Assembly (NCBI GenBank): GCA_036435485.1
Contig: CM071594.1
Location: 101,955,001 to 102,019,000, forward strand
Direction: 5' to 3'
Length of the DNA: 64,000 bases
From: Saposhnikovia divaricata
Lineage: Eukaryota; Streptophyta; Magnoliopsida; Apiales; Apiaceae
Both the position numbers and the translations under genes were made by a program. Every line of letters begins with the position of its first letter. Within the stretch, counting starts at the first letter, position 1. Under the pieces are notes generated by a model. The model was not told the DNA's origin. It saw only the letters and a list, made by a program, of their open reading frames with translations, and searched no databases. Of this stretch, positions 31,646 to 44,765 are shown piece after piece.

Positions 31646-33930
31646 GTCTCCCCTCCTTAAAAGGATTCCATCCCGGAATCAGGTAGGAAGCAAAGAGTCG
31701 TTTGTCTGTCGTTTACTTTTTAGCTTCCCGGTCAATTCTTAGTCGTTCTACCCTTTCTCAGTACATCTTCTAGTGCTACAATCCATACTTTATTCTTTTT
31801 CCATCAACTTTGCTACTTTTCGTACAACACACTATCCGGGTTATGATCTTACTCAGTCTTATCCTTATTGATACCTGCAGTAACATTGGTATCACTATCA
31901 CCCTGCGAATTCGAAGGTAACCTCGCTCGTACTGTGCATTTCCTGGTCGCTTTAATCTTCGCAATCTCGATCAATATAGAGAAGTGGAAAGATTTATTGA
32001 GAGATCACTATGATCAATTGAACATTTGTTATATTGCATAGTTAGTACAGAAGGGGGCCAGCCTTTAGTACTTGACAAGAAATTAAACAAGTTATGGTAT
32101 TCCACTTAGACTTCTATCACATAGACAGATAGTCACGTAGCAGTACCTCCCCTCCTTAAAGGGTTGTTCTTCTCAATTCATAAAGAAGATGAATAAAAGA
32201 GAAGAAAACAAAAGAATTCTAAAGGATTATAGAAAGTTTTCATGATTGTAAAATATCATACTCAGAATTTACCTCTGAACTATAGAGGTTCATTAAGGAA
32301 GAAATTAATCATAATTATATCCGATACTATTTGATCGTAACCTCACGTGTCAACATATCTTGCTGCTTTGTCCACTATTCTCTGGACCTGTACTCTGGTT
32401 CAACCTTAGCAACACTTACTTTTGGAAAATCTTTGAACCTCTCAGGTTAAATCTTAGTTTCTCGCTTGACACCATTGTTACTAACATTCCATGTCACGCT
32501 ACTAGCTTTTTCATATCTATAATATTAACACTATCAGGTTGTCATCTCGAGAATTCATCAGAAAACCCATGTATTAATCCATTCATAACATTCCTTGCTT
32601 CATATTCCGTAGTTGCTTTCCCCGTCATTTCTTTGTCAATCACATCCTTCTCATTATCTGATTCTTATTTACTTCTGTTATTTACTTTCACCTTCATCTC
32701 TTTAATGAGACACCTTTTGCACTTGGTACCTCCTTATCGGTATTCCGTGACATTTACTCTATAATCATCACGTTATTCCAATTTAAACTTTCCGAAATGA
32801 ATCTGGCCCGATCCCTTAAATATAATCTACTTCTGCCAACCTTGTTTCTCATCACTTGTTCTTTTCTACCCGTGGTTTTCCACAGGTTGTTCTTCGTAAG
32901 TTAGACCAGGTCGTATATCTACTTGCTCGTACTCTTATCATCTATGGAGTATCTGCATTTTACTGGCGTAGCCTTGCCACATGAAAACCCGTTATGACCG
33001 TGCTATAAGTTTTGGGGGTAGAGCTGGCTCGAATGCCACCTTCCGAACACTTTTAAACTCTAAGATGGCCCAACAAATCTCGGGCTTAACTGCCCTTAAT
33101 TCTTTTTACGGGAATACATTTAGCATCATGAATCATCAACCTCATATTCTCTATCTTGTTTGTGCAGAAGTACAGTAACACAAACTTGCTTGTCATTCAC
33201 CAACGTGCCATTTAGCTTATCAATAGCAGCACTTTATTTATCTTTACGTTGCCATCTACTTTCTTAGAAGAATCGCCATTGCTTGTTATTTACGTAGTGC
33301 GTTAATAGCTAACCATACGGGTTTCAATCCTTTAGGGAGACAAAGTAATCACTATTCCTTATCCATAAGGAACACTTCCTGAACTTGATGTAGATATTAC
33401 ATGAAGTAGATAAAATTGCAGAAGAGTTTCAAACATCGCAGCTATGTCAGGTTGATGAAACTACCACTCATGCAGCTTCCATAAAAGACTGGAAACTTAA
33501 CGGTTTACTTTGTCAATTTTGTATCATGGTCCCAGTTTGCCTCAAAACGGGACCTTCTAAGGTACGTAATATGCTTAAGACCCATCAGGAGTCGAATCTT
33601 TACTTAAACTACTATTACCGTCGATTCTTGCACAATCATCAGAAGGAATGTAAATTCCTCCACTCTGATATGACCTTCAAGGTCCTTCCAAATATCATTC
33701 TGTTTCTTCGGTATGAACATTTGTAATTATTCCTCTATACTTAGACTGTCGACCACCTCATTGGCCTTTCCTGATAATACTAATTTCTGGTAATCCTTGT
33801 TCTCTGGATACATTTTAATTCAAATTTTTCTACCTCATTCTCATCACTGTTGGGTGAAAGTATTCTCCCTTAATGCTCTGCTGAAGGAGAAAAATATAAC
33901 TATCAGTCTTTTTCCATAAGTCATTGCTTC
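31646..33930 (-). pseudogene. Heavily decayed pol 3' region of element C
   Basis: Minus-strand relic. 31646-31740 matches the 3' end of element D's internal region (CCTCCTTAAAAGGATTCC then CGGAATCAG). 32875-32960 matches D's chromodomain/integrase boundary (near 49125-49190), 32995-33140 is weakly like D's integrase C-terminus, and 33740-33800 matches D's RNase H (near 50530-50600). No frame longer than about 60 codons follows the expected protein. Plus-strand open frames here (for example 32360-32764) are antisense accidents. Order fits a minus-strand pol with large internal losses. Confidence 0.6.
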
Positions 33931-34011
33931 CACCTTCCCGTGGGAAGAAGTACCTCTTTTTGTTTGAGTGTAGCTAATTCCGAGGACGGAATTCTTTTAA
34001 GAGGGGGAGAA
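33931..34011 (+). other. 3' end of element B's internal region with polypurine tract
   Basis: AATTCCGAGGACGGAATTC followed by TTTTAAGAGGGGGAGAA is the typical tail after a chromovirus pol gene on the plus strand. It directly precedes LTR start TGTAATAAC. Confidence 0.75.
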
Positions 34012-34547
34012 TGTAATAACAAATATTCTCAGAATATATTCTGTAAGTTTTCTTTTATAATATAAGTCATATTTATATTTGGAGATTTATTTGGAGAATT
34101 TTTTTTTTTTTAGACCATGATATTGAGGAATCGAACATTGAGACTTTAAAACATCAATTTGGAATTTGGTTTTTTATGAAAATCCGAACCAATATCTAGG
34201 GAATTTGTTCGAGTAATGCTAGTATTAATTATTTTGAGTACCCGGAAAATGGTTATAAATTATGGAGAGCATATGGAGCTATGAGATCTTGATGGATTAG
34301 TGTATTTTAGAATTTAAATACAATTTTGAGAATATTGAGAATTAATTTGAGAATTGATTCCAATTATTTTATTTTTTGAGAAAAATGAGTTTAATTAGAG
34401 ATTTAATTATGAGAATGAGGTTTAGAGCATGAGAATATTATTTTAAACTCGAGAGAACAAGAATTTAATTAAGTTAAATTCTAGTTATTTATTTTTGAGC
34501 TTTGAGATTATTTATAGATTTTAACATTTTTAAATGTTATTAGTTTT

Positions 34548-34615
<68 letters not shown>

Positions 34616-37355
34616 TGAATAAAAGAAAAGAAAAGTGTGGAGAAATCTAGAAACTTGAGATTGGTGGAAGTGGTGGATAAGATGTGGACATGTGTCCATT
34701 GTATTTATATGTAAGTATAAGTAGAAGGAGTAGAGAAAAAGAAAAAAAAAAGAGGGAAGAGAAATTGGGCAAGAAGAAAAGAGAGAAAAATTGTGAGATT
34801 TTGGTGTGTAAACTATCTACTAGAAATCAAAGAGAATAGCATACATAAGCATAGGTTGAGCTTGGATTAAGGTATTAACAAGGGATTGGTGGAGTTTTAA
34901 AGAAGAAAAAGAAAAGGTGATTAGTGATTTTGAAAAGCTTGGGACTTGGAGTTTAGCTTAAATGGATTTTGGTATTTGTTCTTGAGCCTTAAGGAGGTAT
35001 GATTCTTGTTTTCTTGAAGTTATTTATACTTGATTATGTTTGATTAGATAATTAGGGTTTATTTAATATTTGGGTTCTTAAATTTTAGTTTTAATTTGTG
35101 GAATTGGTAGTTGATTATGTGTAGAATCTAGTATGCAAATCTGTCCAGAAAATTTTTACGGTCTGCCCTGTTTTGCAAGAGGAATTCGAGCAGGTTGTGC
35201 TCTATTCTGGGAAGTGTTCATTTAATGAAAGTTGTTCTATTTGGAGTCTATTTTGTGTAGGAGAAAAACGGTACGTCATTTGCATTAACGAGCTAGGAGA
35301 GAATGACGTTTTAGTATAACCTACGCAGAATAGAGTATGCTCTCGGGATTCCAAATTTGGAGCTATTTTTCACCTAGTTAAACTCTATAAATTGGATTGA
35401 AAATTTTATTGAGGATAAAGGAAGGAATTATAGAGATTCTAGAAATAGATTTATGTGAAAATATGGATTTTTCAATTTATTAAAAATGTTAGAGTAGAGT
35501 GTCCGCAATGACGTTTTAAATTTCTGATATTGGTTGCTGATAAAGTTAGGTTATTGTTTATGATTTAAGTGTATTATAAAGATATTTGTGACTTGATGAA
35601 CTAATGGAAAATGTGTGAGCAAGGCAGAAACTTGATAATTTCCTTGGCTTGATTGATTGGTGGTTGTGTTTGATGTTTGGAGACTGGCATGGGCCTAATG
35701 TGATTGTTTGGTATTTTTGGATAGTCCGTGAAACGAATTGGTCATGCCGAATTTTCGTTAGAAAAAATATATAATAAGAGCTATTATTAAGATACAGTTT
35801 AAAAGGAAGTTGCGTGGCATAATATATAAGGGTTGTTGTTATAAGAAGGGCTAAGTAGTTAACTTTGAGACTAAGAAATTAAGAAGTTAATTAGAGATAA
35901 AGTTGTTAAACAGAATTGTGAAAAAAATTGTTTGACTTAGAACTTTACTTGAGTTAAACTTGGGTTGAGATTAAATATTTTACTAACGTGAGATATGTTG
36001 TTCTATGCTTCTAGAGCCTAATCTATTTGGAGGACTTTCACACTGACACGCGAAATAGACTTACTCTTTGTTGCTTTCTTTTATTTAATAGCTAAGGACT
36101 CCAGGCAAGTCTACTATTCCCTTTCTACTGAGAGAATGTTATTCATATTTATTATTGTGATATTTAATTATGCAGTTGAACACTCTTGAGCTGATCATTT
36201 ATTTATCCAACTTCCTTCAAGATGACTGAACTCCTATACTCTTTTTTATTCATAAAATTTTATAAAAATAAAAATTTCAAGTAAATTACTCATATGTGAG
36301 CATTTTCCGAGAAATATAAATTATTCAAATATCGAAGATTCTTGGTGTATTTTGCTGATCTTATTCATTCAAGACAGCACCTCAATCAATCATAACGAGC
36401 TAACATCATTTGTTCGAGTTAGCTAAGAGTGATTCTATTTGAGAGCCATCTTATATTACAACTTGTATGAGAAGCAACATACTAATCTATTGATTCAGAT
36501 TAGTATAATTCCATTTAATTCTATTGAGCAATGAGCGGGTTCATTGAATTGAATAAATTGGACGATGAATGTGATTTCAACATCTTATGATGAATCTTGA
36601 GAAGTTATTACACTGTGGTCTCAATTGTTCGGGATTACAAACAAATGTTCGGAGACATAAGTTAACCTCAATTATTCAAGTTAGTTAAATATGATTATAT
36701 TTGAGTACTTTTATTCTTATAAATGAGCTTGTGTTGTACGTTTCAAGTACATATTTTCATCTGATACTGGTCAACAGGATTATTCGAGAAATCGGGTCCC
36801 GGTAATGATTTTGTTCAAGAATTCAGAATACTTGAACAAAGGTGAAATATGGCTCATGTATGACCTGGGTGACAAGTGCATCCATCTGCTAGCAGTAAAG
36901 TAGGTGCCATAGATCGGCCGATCACCGACTATGGGAAAAAAGGTGACCTAGACCAGTACTCCTTGAGTTCCTTCCATCTTTATTAAATGAGTTTCACATA
37001 CTAGAGATCATTAGAGTTCTTGAGTTATGAGAAAACGAGTAAGTGGGAAATTTGATTTTAATCAAACCCTGTCCATTCTTTTATAGTTACTTCATTGATA
37101 AATATATCATTTATAAATGGGAATTATTTGGTGCATTTTTTTACTCTAGTAGTAATCTTGTTGAGCGCTTATGTCGCTCACGGTATTGCTTGTTTATATT
37201 TTACAGTTAAGGAAGAAAATCAGGAGACCCACCCCTCTACAGGAAAAGGGAAATTAAAGATGTCTTAGTAGTATTTACAAGACTAGGAGTTTGCTGGCAT
37301 AGCTATAATGCCTTAGTATTGTGTAACAACTTTTGTTAAGGACCTTATATTATAT
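34012..37355 (+). repeat. 3' LTR of element B (right end lost)
   Basis: Begins TGTAATAACAAATATTC. Contains an (AT)n run at 34551-34612. From about 36650 on it matches 20538-21232. The SIRE copia element enters at 37356 and the last ~175 bp of the LTR is missing beyond it. Confidence 0.82.
34551..34612. repeat. (AT)n microsatellite
   Basis: About 30 AT dinucleotides within the B LTR. A minus-strand open frame across it is only the repeat translated. Confidence 0.95.
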
Positions 37356-38429
37356 TATAAAGCATAATGTAATGTAATATGTAATAGAGGACATATATAA
37401 CTCAACTAGGATAAAAGATAAATAATATTAACTCTATACAGGGATCATGAAATTTGAATAACAGGCATCAACAAGGATCAAGTTGCTGAAAGAAGTTCAT
37501 TAACATGATCAAGCCTCAGCGACAAAACAAGATGTACAGATGATTCAGTTGAAGGGCCAAAACGATTCCACGTATTTATATTATTTGAAGATACTACAGC
37601 AGGCTAATCAATTGGAATGTAACGAAGGTGTGAAGATCAAGATCAGTGCTAGTCACTTGTGAACCAGACCAGTGCACTAAGTGTCAGCACATACGAGAAG
37701 GATCAACACATCAATTCATAGAAAGAATTTTCAAAGCCTATTGACGATCAAGGACAGACATAATATCTCAAGAAGAAAGAAGCCCAAAAGAAGCAGCCAA
37801 AAATAGTAATACTATGCAAAGTTACTATGCAAGGTTACTATGCGCGGTTACTATGCAGGTACTGTGAAAATATTGGTTACTGTGCAAATAGTGGTTACTG
37901 TGCAAATAGTGGTACCGTGCAAATAGTGGTACCGTGCAAATAGTGGCTGGTGGGGCCCACGTGAAATGAAAATTTTCAGCAAACGCGTTTGGTTGGTGGA
38001 ATAGTGTTACTATTCAGGTGGGGCCCACTAGAATAGTACAACACAGTGACTTTCTAAAAACCTACAAATAGGCCTGTTGTATTTCATTTCAAAACACACC
38101 TCAACACACAACTTTTTTTTCTCTCTCTTATATCTTCTCTTTGTAAGCTGCTAGACAGTCCATCTAGTAGGGAAGCCGGCTTAGCCTGCTTGCAGGAAGT
38201 GTCAGGTAGAAGGTCCTCGTGCCTAAACTATCCTAGGAGTGTTTGATTTTGTAGCTGATCCATAGGATTAGATTGTGTAGTAAACCTCCGGATTTTATCT
38301 ATTCAAAGATATTTCCCAAACAGTTGTGTTATTTCGATTCAGTATTTTTGATCTCATATCCACATCAAAAATTGAAATATTTTTGAATAACGCATTTAAC
38401 CCCCCTTCTACGTGATTCCGGACCTAACA
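37356..38429 (+). repeat. 5' LTR of the SIRE element
   Basis: About 1074 bp. The 3' copy begins TGTAAAGCATAATG; here the first two bases are TA, so the terminal TG is lost. A minisatellite of TTACTATGCA- and GGTTACTGTGCAAATAGT-type units spans about 37811-37945. It ends GGACCTAACA. Confidence 0.88.
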
Positions 38430-38431
38430 AT

Positions 38432-38444
38432 TGGCATCAGAGCC
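38432..38444 (+). other. Primer-binding site, initiator tRNA-Met
   Basis: TGGCATCAGAGCC follows the LTR by two bases. It differs from the usual TGGTATCAGAGC by one C for T. Confidence 0.85.
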
Positions 38445-38489
38445 ACTCTATTATTATACAACAATTAAGATCCAAAAAGCTATACAATC

Positions 38490-40800
38490 ATGATAGAGAA
38501 AACACAAACTCCAACAACAAGCAGATATGAATCAATCAGAGTTCCAATACTCAGGGCATCAGAATATCCCATATGGAAGGTGAAGATGGAAATGTTTCTA
38601 GAGGCTACAGATCCAGAGTACTTAGACAGAATCCATGATGGTCCACATAAGCCTACCAAATTGTCTGTTGCAGTTGCTGGAGAGCAACAGAAAATGATTC
38701 CAAAGGAGAAGAAAGACTACACTGTTAAAGATATCTCCTCTATTAGCAAGGATGCCAAAGTAAGACATTTATTACATAGTGCTCTTGACAATGTTATGTG
38801 TAACAGGGTCATTGGATGCAAAATTGCTAAGGAGATTTGGGATGCTGTTGAAGTCAGATGTCAAGGAACCAAAGCCATCAAGAAGAACAGGAGAACAATA
38901 CTCACACAGGATTACGAGCACTTTGACTCAAAGTCTGATGAGTCATTAACAGATCTATATGATAGATTCCTGAAATTGCCGAATGATCTGTCACTGGTAG
39001 ATAAGGAGTATAATCTTGAAGACTCCAATCTGAAATTCTTGTTGGCTCTTCTTGAGAAGTGGGATTTAAAGGCCAATACCATTAGAGATAATTATGATCT
39101 GGAAGACATGTCTTTTGATGAAATCTATGGAATGCTCAAGACTCATGAGCTTGAGATGGAACAAAGAAGCAAGAGGCATGGAGGCAAGTCCAAGTCAATT
39201 GCTCTTAAAGCTGAAGAGAAAGCTTCTAAAGAAGTTGCTGTGAAAAAGAGTCAATCCAATGGAAAGGCTCATATTACAAAGTCTGATACTGAGTCATCAA
39301 ACTCTGATAATGACTCAAACTCTGACAATCTCACGACTCTGATGATGATGGCAGTGATGCTGAAATGATAAAACTTGCAGCCCTGATGGTAAAAAGCTTC
39401 AAGAAGATGGCTTACAAGAACTTCAGGAAGGGAAAGAAGTTCACACGAAGAGATTCAAATTTCGAAAATAAGAATTTCATAAAAGCTGAGGGAAAAGAAG
39501 GCGGTCTGGGAAAGTGGACAAGTCCAAGATCAAATGCTATAATTGTGGTGAGAAAGGACATTTTGCACCTGAGTGCAAGAAAGCCAAAGTTGATAAAGGT
39601 CAAGCTTACATCAAAAAGAAGAAGGACTGGGCTGACACTTCAGACTCTGAAGATGAGGTGAACTATGCCTTGATGGCAAATGCTGATAGTATCTCTGAAG
39701 CTACTGAGACCAAGGTACCGCACTCTACTCTAGCTTTTGATACTACTGATATATCTGAGTTAAGACTCTTTCTTAAAAACTTGCATGTTAGCTACAGAGA
39801 TCATACTTTAGAAAATGAAAGAATAAATCCTAAAAGTCTAGACCTTAGAAAGAGAAATGACTATCTAGAATTAGAATTAGTCCAGATGTTAAAAATTCAG
39901 AAAGAGAGAGATGACGCTATTATTGTTAAAACTGAATTACTGAAAAATCTTGTTTATCTTGAATCTGAACTTTCTAAAGAAAAAAACATTATTAAAACTT
40001 GGACTAACTCTGGTAAAACTACTCAGAGTATCTTAGAGAATGGATGTTGGAAACAAAGTCTAGGTTACAATAATAAAAAGAAAACTATCAACCTAGAAGC
40101 TGAGACCTCTAAACCTATATTTACTGAAAGGGCTGCAAAGCCCAAAATTAATCCTGTGAGGTTTGTACCAAAATCTGTTAAGCCTAAATCTGAAAATGAG
40201 GAAGGCTCTAAACTAGAAGTTTAGAAAAACTTAAAATCTGACAAACCAAAACAGGATGAAGTCAAATCAGTAAATATTGGCTTAATGTCTTAGCTTAAAC
40301 AAAAGCTGAAGGAGATAAAAAGAGTGAACAATGTAAAAGAACATAGGAAAAACAGAAATGGAAAGGTAGGCATCAATAAAAGCAATAACTAACTATATGC
40401 CTATTCCCAATGCTCCTAGGAAGTAATGTCACAACTGTGGAAATCCTAACCATCTTACTACTTTTTGCAGGAAGAACAAAAATATAAACTCTATACCTCC
40501 TAAGTCAGGAGTTAAGAGTGGTTCAGTTATGTTTAAGCCACAGAATCCTTGTTTTCACTGTGGCAGTATTTGGTATTTTATTTATACATGCAAAGAGTAT
40601 CATAATTTTTATTATGATTATTATGAACTTAAACCCTCTTTGAATAAATTCAAGATTGATTCTACATGTATAAATTCTGATAAAAAGTATGTTAGCACAA
40701 ACTCTGATAAGACTTCTGCCGTAAAAGCTAACAAACTTAATAAGGCCAAAGGATCCAAGCAAGTCTGGGTCCTTAAAACTAATCATTAGTGGTTTTTGTG
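38490..40800 (+). pseudogene. gag: gag of the SIRE element
   Basis: ATG 38490 starts MIEKTQTPTTSRYESIRVP. The copia gag body (UBN2-like) shows YPIWKVKMEMFLEATDPEY, AKEIWDAVEVRCQGT and LTDLYDRFLKLPNDL. An acidic Ser/Asp-rich stretch follows, then the knuckle CYNCGEKGHFAPEC near 39540, then a Lys-rich region. Two more Cys/His clusters, CHNCGNPNHLTTFC near 40430 and CFHCGSIWYFIYTC near 40555, are typical of long SIRE gags. Damage: frameshifts near 39330 and 39510 and TAG codons at 40222 and 40291, both where Gln is plausible. Confidence 0.85.
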
Positions 40801-42237
40801 ATTGCAGGGTAACAGGAAAAATATCCTTGTTCTGGACATAGGATGCTCAGGACACATGACTGGAAATAAAGCCCTGCTATCAGAATTTGTGAAGAAAGCT
40901 GGCCCAAGTGTTTCTTATGGAGATAGCAACATAGGAAGGACTCTTGGATATGGCAATATCAATCTTGGGAATGTCATCATTGAAGCTGTAGCTCTAGTCT
41001 CAGGACTCAAACATAATCTGCTAAGTGTGAGTCAAATCTGTGAGAGAGGTTATCATGTGGATTTCTTTGAAGAAAACTGTGAAGTTATAATCAAATCTAC
41101 AGGCAAAGTTGTTCTGAAGGGATACAGGAATGGTAACATTTATGAAGCCAAGCTTTCAACAAACTCTGAAGGCTCTGCAATCTGTCTACTGAGTAGAGCA
41201 TCAATTGAAGAAAACTGGAACTGGCACAAGAGGCTTTCTCATCTGAATTTCAACAGCATTAATGAGCTAGTGAAGAAAGATCTTGTGAGAGGATTGCCCA
41301 AATCACTTTTTACTCTAGATGGCCTATGTGACTCATGTTAGAAGGCAAAACAAAGGAAAACTGCATTCAAAAGTAAGACTGAATCCTCAATTCTTGAGCA
41401 ATATCACTTATTGTATGTTGATTTATTTGGTCCAGTAAATATAATGTCTATTGGAAAGAAAAGATACGCGTTGGTTATTATTGATGAATACACCAGATAT
41501 ACATGGGTGTATTTCATGCACAAGAAAGAAGAAACTACATCAATCTTAACAGAGCATGTCAGACAACTGGATAAAGGATCTAAGCATACAGTGAAAATCA
41601 TAAGAAGTGATAATGACACTGAGTTCAAAAATGCAGCCATGGAAGAATATTGTAAAGAAAAGGGAATAAAGCAAAAATTCTCTGCACCTGGAACTCCACA
41701 ACAAAATGGAGTAGTACAGAGAAAGAACAGGACTCTCATAGAAGCTCCAAGGACCATGCTTGATGAAGCAAAGCTACCAACTTACTTCTGGGCTGAAGCT
41801 GTGCAAGCTGCTTGTTTCACACAGAATGCTACACTCATAAAAGAGCATGGTAAAACACCATATGAGATGGTGAAAAATAAGAAGCTGAACCTGAAGTACT
41901 TTCATGTGTTTGGATTTAAATGTTTTGTCCTTAAGACTCATCCAGAACAGCTTTCCAAATTTGATTTAAAAGCTGATGAAGGAATCTTTGTTGGATACCC
42001 ACTATCCACAAAAGCATTCAGAGTCTACAATCTGAGAAGAAAAGTGGTCATGGAATCTATCCATGCATCTTTTGATGATAAGAAGATAACAGGACTTTAA
42101 GATTTTGATGAACATGACCAGCTGAGATTTGAGAATGAAGAAAAAAATGTTGATCTACAAAATTTTGATACTCTTTCAGACTATATTGTTCAATCTATAC
42201 AAGTAAATCAGACTGCAGCACATGTTGAGGGGAGCAA
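40801..42237 (+). pseudogene. Protease and integrase of the SIRE element
   Basis: The protease site reads VLDIGCSGHMTGNK where Asp-Ser-Gly is usual, so its Ser is lost. The pre-integrase HHCC region has WHKRLSHLNFNSINELVKKD and, after it, CDSC. The integrase core shows YVDLFGPVN (first Asp), IRSDNDTEFKN (second Asp, with Gly changed to Asp), and QQNGVVQRKNRT, where the third catalytic Glu is Gln. The C-terminal part has HVFGFKCFVLK and GIFVGYPLSTKAFRVYN. TAG codons interrupt at 41338 and 42098. The active-site changes alone should abolish activity. Confidence 0.9.
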
Positions 42238-43190
42238 GTGAACGATGAAAATGAACCCCAATCAAGTGAAGAAACATCAAAGAATGCATCTACTGCTAAT
42301 GATTCATTAAACTCTGATTCAACAAACTCTGAAAGCAACAGCTCAGGGGGAGCAAACAATGAGTTTGGATCTACTAGTCACCACAGTCAACACAATTATG
42401 AACTTGGGGAATCATCAAGATCAAATCTGCCGAGACAAAGGGTATATAGTAGAGCGCATCCCTTTGAACAAATCATTGGTGAACCGGATACGGGTGTACA
42501 GACTAGAAGAGCAATACAGAATGAATGCAATTTCGCAGGATTTTTATCTCAAATTGAACCTAAAAAGGTTGATGAAGCTCTAGATGATCCAGATTGGAAG
42601 AATTCAATCAGTTCGAAAGGCTGAAAGTATGGAAGCTAGTGCCAAGACCAAAAGATAAATTTGTAATTGGTAGTAGATGGGTTTTTAGGAATAAACTGGA
42701 TGAAAATGGTATTGTTACGAGGAACAAGGCTCGATTGGTAGCAAAAGTTTACCCTCAAGAAGAGGGAATTGATTATGATGAAACCTATGCTCCAGTTGCA
42801 AGGCTTAAAGCAATCAGGATGTTCTTAGCATTTGCTGCACACTCCAACTTTAAGGTTTTTCAGATGGATGTGAAGAGTGCATTTTCGAACGGAGATCTAG
42901 AAGAAGAACTCTATGTTGAACAACCCCCTGGGTTCGAAGATAAGGAATTTGAAGGTTTTGTGTACTTTCTCTTCAAAGCTCTCTATCGTCTCAAGCAAGC
43001 CCCTCGAACATGGTATGATACTCTCTCAAAGTTCTTGCTTAAAAATGGTTTTACAAGAGGTATCCTCGACAAAACTCTCTTTCATAAAAAGCCTAAAAAT
43101 GATATAATTCTGGTGCAAGTATATATGGATGATATAATATTTGGTTCTACTAATGATTTGTTATGCAAGAGATTTACTAAGCTAATGTAG
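42238..43190 (+). pseudogene. pol: Linker and RT N-terminal half of the SIRE element
   Basis: A Ser/Asn/Glu-rich linker (ASTANDSLNSDSTNSESNSS) leads to the RT. A small deletion near 42598 shifts the frame in the segment usually reading Met-Gln-Glu-Glu. The RT frame 42594-43190 shows VFRNKLDENGIVTRNKARLV, VFQMDVKSAFSNGDLEEELY, ALYRLKQAPRTWYDTL and the catalytic box VYMDDIIFGSTN. It ends at TAG 43188, where Gln is expected. Confidence 0.9.
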
Positions 43191-44069
43191 AGTAAGTACG
43201 AGATGAGCCTGATGGGTGAGTTGTCCTTCTTCCTTGGACTTCAAGTTGTTTATAAGCCTGATGGTATTTTCATCTGCCAGTCAAAATACATAAAGGATCT
43301 TCTGAAGAAGTATGGGATGGAAGAAGCAGCTACTACCAAGACCCCGATGCCAACTGCTGTCAAGCTTGATCAAGACAAATCTCGTAAGTTAGCTGACATC
43401 ACAAAGTATCGAGGTATGATCGGCTCTTTCTTGTACTTAACTACTAGTAGACCAGATATTATGTTCGCAACTTGTTTATGTGCTAGATTCTAGGCTGACC
43501 CTAAACAGTCACATCTTATAGCTGTTAAACGTATTTTCAGATACCTTAAGGGAACCCCCAATCTTGGGATTTGGTACCCTAAAGGAACATGTTTTGACCT
43601 AGTTGCCTATACAGATTCTGACTTCGCAGGTTGTAAGAATGATCGAAAAAGTACTTCTGAAAGCTGTCAGTTTCTAAGAAGAAGGTTGGTATCTTGGTAT
43701 AGCAAGAAGCAACACTCGGTATCTACCTCGATAGCCGAAGCAAAATACATTGCGGTAGGTAGTTGTTGTGCTCAGATCTTGTGGATGAGGAATCAACTTC
43801 AGGACTATGGACTCATGTTGGACAAAATTCCAATTCTATGCGACAACACGAGTGCCATTGCCATTTCCAACAATCCAGTACAACATACCAGGACTAAGCA
43901 CATTGATATCAAGTATCATTTCTTACGAGAGCATGTCGTGAATGGAACTGTGGTATTATATTTTGTTCCCACAGATCAACAAATTGTAGACATCTTTATT
44001 AAACCACTGGATGAATCCAGTTTCTCCAGGTTAGTTGGTGAACTTGGGATGTTAAATCTGTCTAATTAA
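43191..44069 (+). pseudogene. RT C-terminal half and RNase H of the SIRE element
   Basis: Continues the RT frame: MGELSFFLGLQVVYKPDGIF, then YRGMIGSFLYLTTSRPDIMF. TAG at 43491 again replaces an expected Gln. RNase H follows: AYTDSDFAG, a shifted stretch near 43680, SIAEAKYIAVGSCCAQILWM, ILCDNTSAIAISNNPVQHTR and KHIDIKYHFLREHV. The catalytic Asp and Glu residues can be seen. The frame ends at TAA 44067, the natural end of pol. Confidence 0.9.
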
Positions 44070-44513
44070 TTTTGGATAATCAATAACTACAATTTGTTAT
44101 AAGTTCACATGTATTTTAAATGTCCATGTGTTTAGGACTTGTGAAGTTATTTGCATCCAGTCCTCATATTACAGTTATCTCTATATTAATTACCATGATT
44201 ATAAATGCTATAATTAGTTAGTAAATAATTGTGTCAATTGTAGCATAATTAAATAAATATTTTATTGACATATTTCAATTAATGATACTTTGTTAACTTT
44301 ATGTCTATTTAATTATGAGTTTGTCTGATTATTGTGGAATAATTCTTGAATTATTGATTGGTTATTTTAAATCCATAGTAATTAGAAATAATAAGTGTGT
44401 ATGTGTGTGTGTATAGGCTGATAGGTTTCGGCGATAAGATGTTTTTTGGCTGGTTAGGTTGTTTGGTTAGAATTATTGAGCGGTGATAAACGCATTTAAT
44501 TTCTTTTCTAACC
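44070..44513 (+). other. Spacer between pol and the 3' ORF (SIRE)
   Basis: Non-coding and AT-rich, with a short GT run near 44395. No ORF. It leads into the promoter-like stretch at 44514. Confidence 0.5.
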
Positions 44514-44564
44514 TGACGTGTCACGCTCTTACCTAACCCACTAGTCCTTGAAACTTTATAAATG
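44514..44564 (+). promoter_or_regulatory. Promoter-like sequence of the SIRE 3' ORF
   Basis: TGACGTGTCA (44514-44523, holding a G-box-like ACGTG core) lies 34 bp before TATAAATG (44557-44564). The ATG of the ORF follows about 200 bp later. Spacing suits a plant core promoter; activity is inferred. Confidence 0.45.
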
Positions 44565-44765
44565 ATGAGTTTTTGTTTATGTTTAACATCATCATTTTTC
44601 AGATATACATACAGAGCATATACACTTTATAAAATTTCAAGCTTTGACCGGAAAGATCTCACAATCTAGATGGTGGTTTTTAGAGCGGATTTCATATTCG
44701 TATTATACGCATCATCCTTTATAAAAACTAATCCTTGTTGTTGAATTTCCTCAAAAGTTTTGAAA

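Larger units (their letters stand above)
20538..37355 (+). mobile_element. Tekay-type chromovirus B (plus strand), interrupted by C
   Basis: Components in order: truncated 5' LTR, iMet primer site, pre-gag ORF, gag, protease, RT, RNase H, integrase to 27149, then after the C insertion a short 3' end, polypurine tract and 3' LTR (34012-37355). All coding parts carry stops or frameshifts. The last ~700 bp of the 3' LTR piece matches the 5' LTR piece, which ties the two sides together. Confidence 0.8.

Noticed and set aside
32360..32764. 134-codon plus-strand frame
   Set aside because: Lies antisense to the decayed pol of element C and shows only low-complexity Ser/Leu/Phe content.
34508..34699. 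Minus-strand frame with a Tyr-Ile repeat
   Set aside because: It is the (AT)n microsatellite translated.
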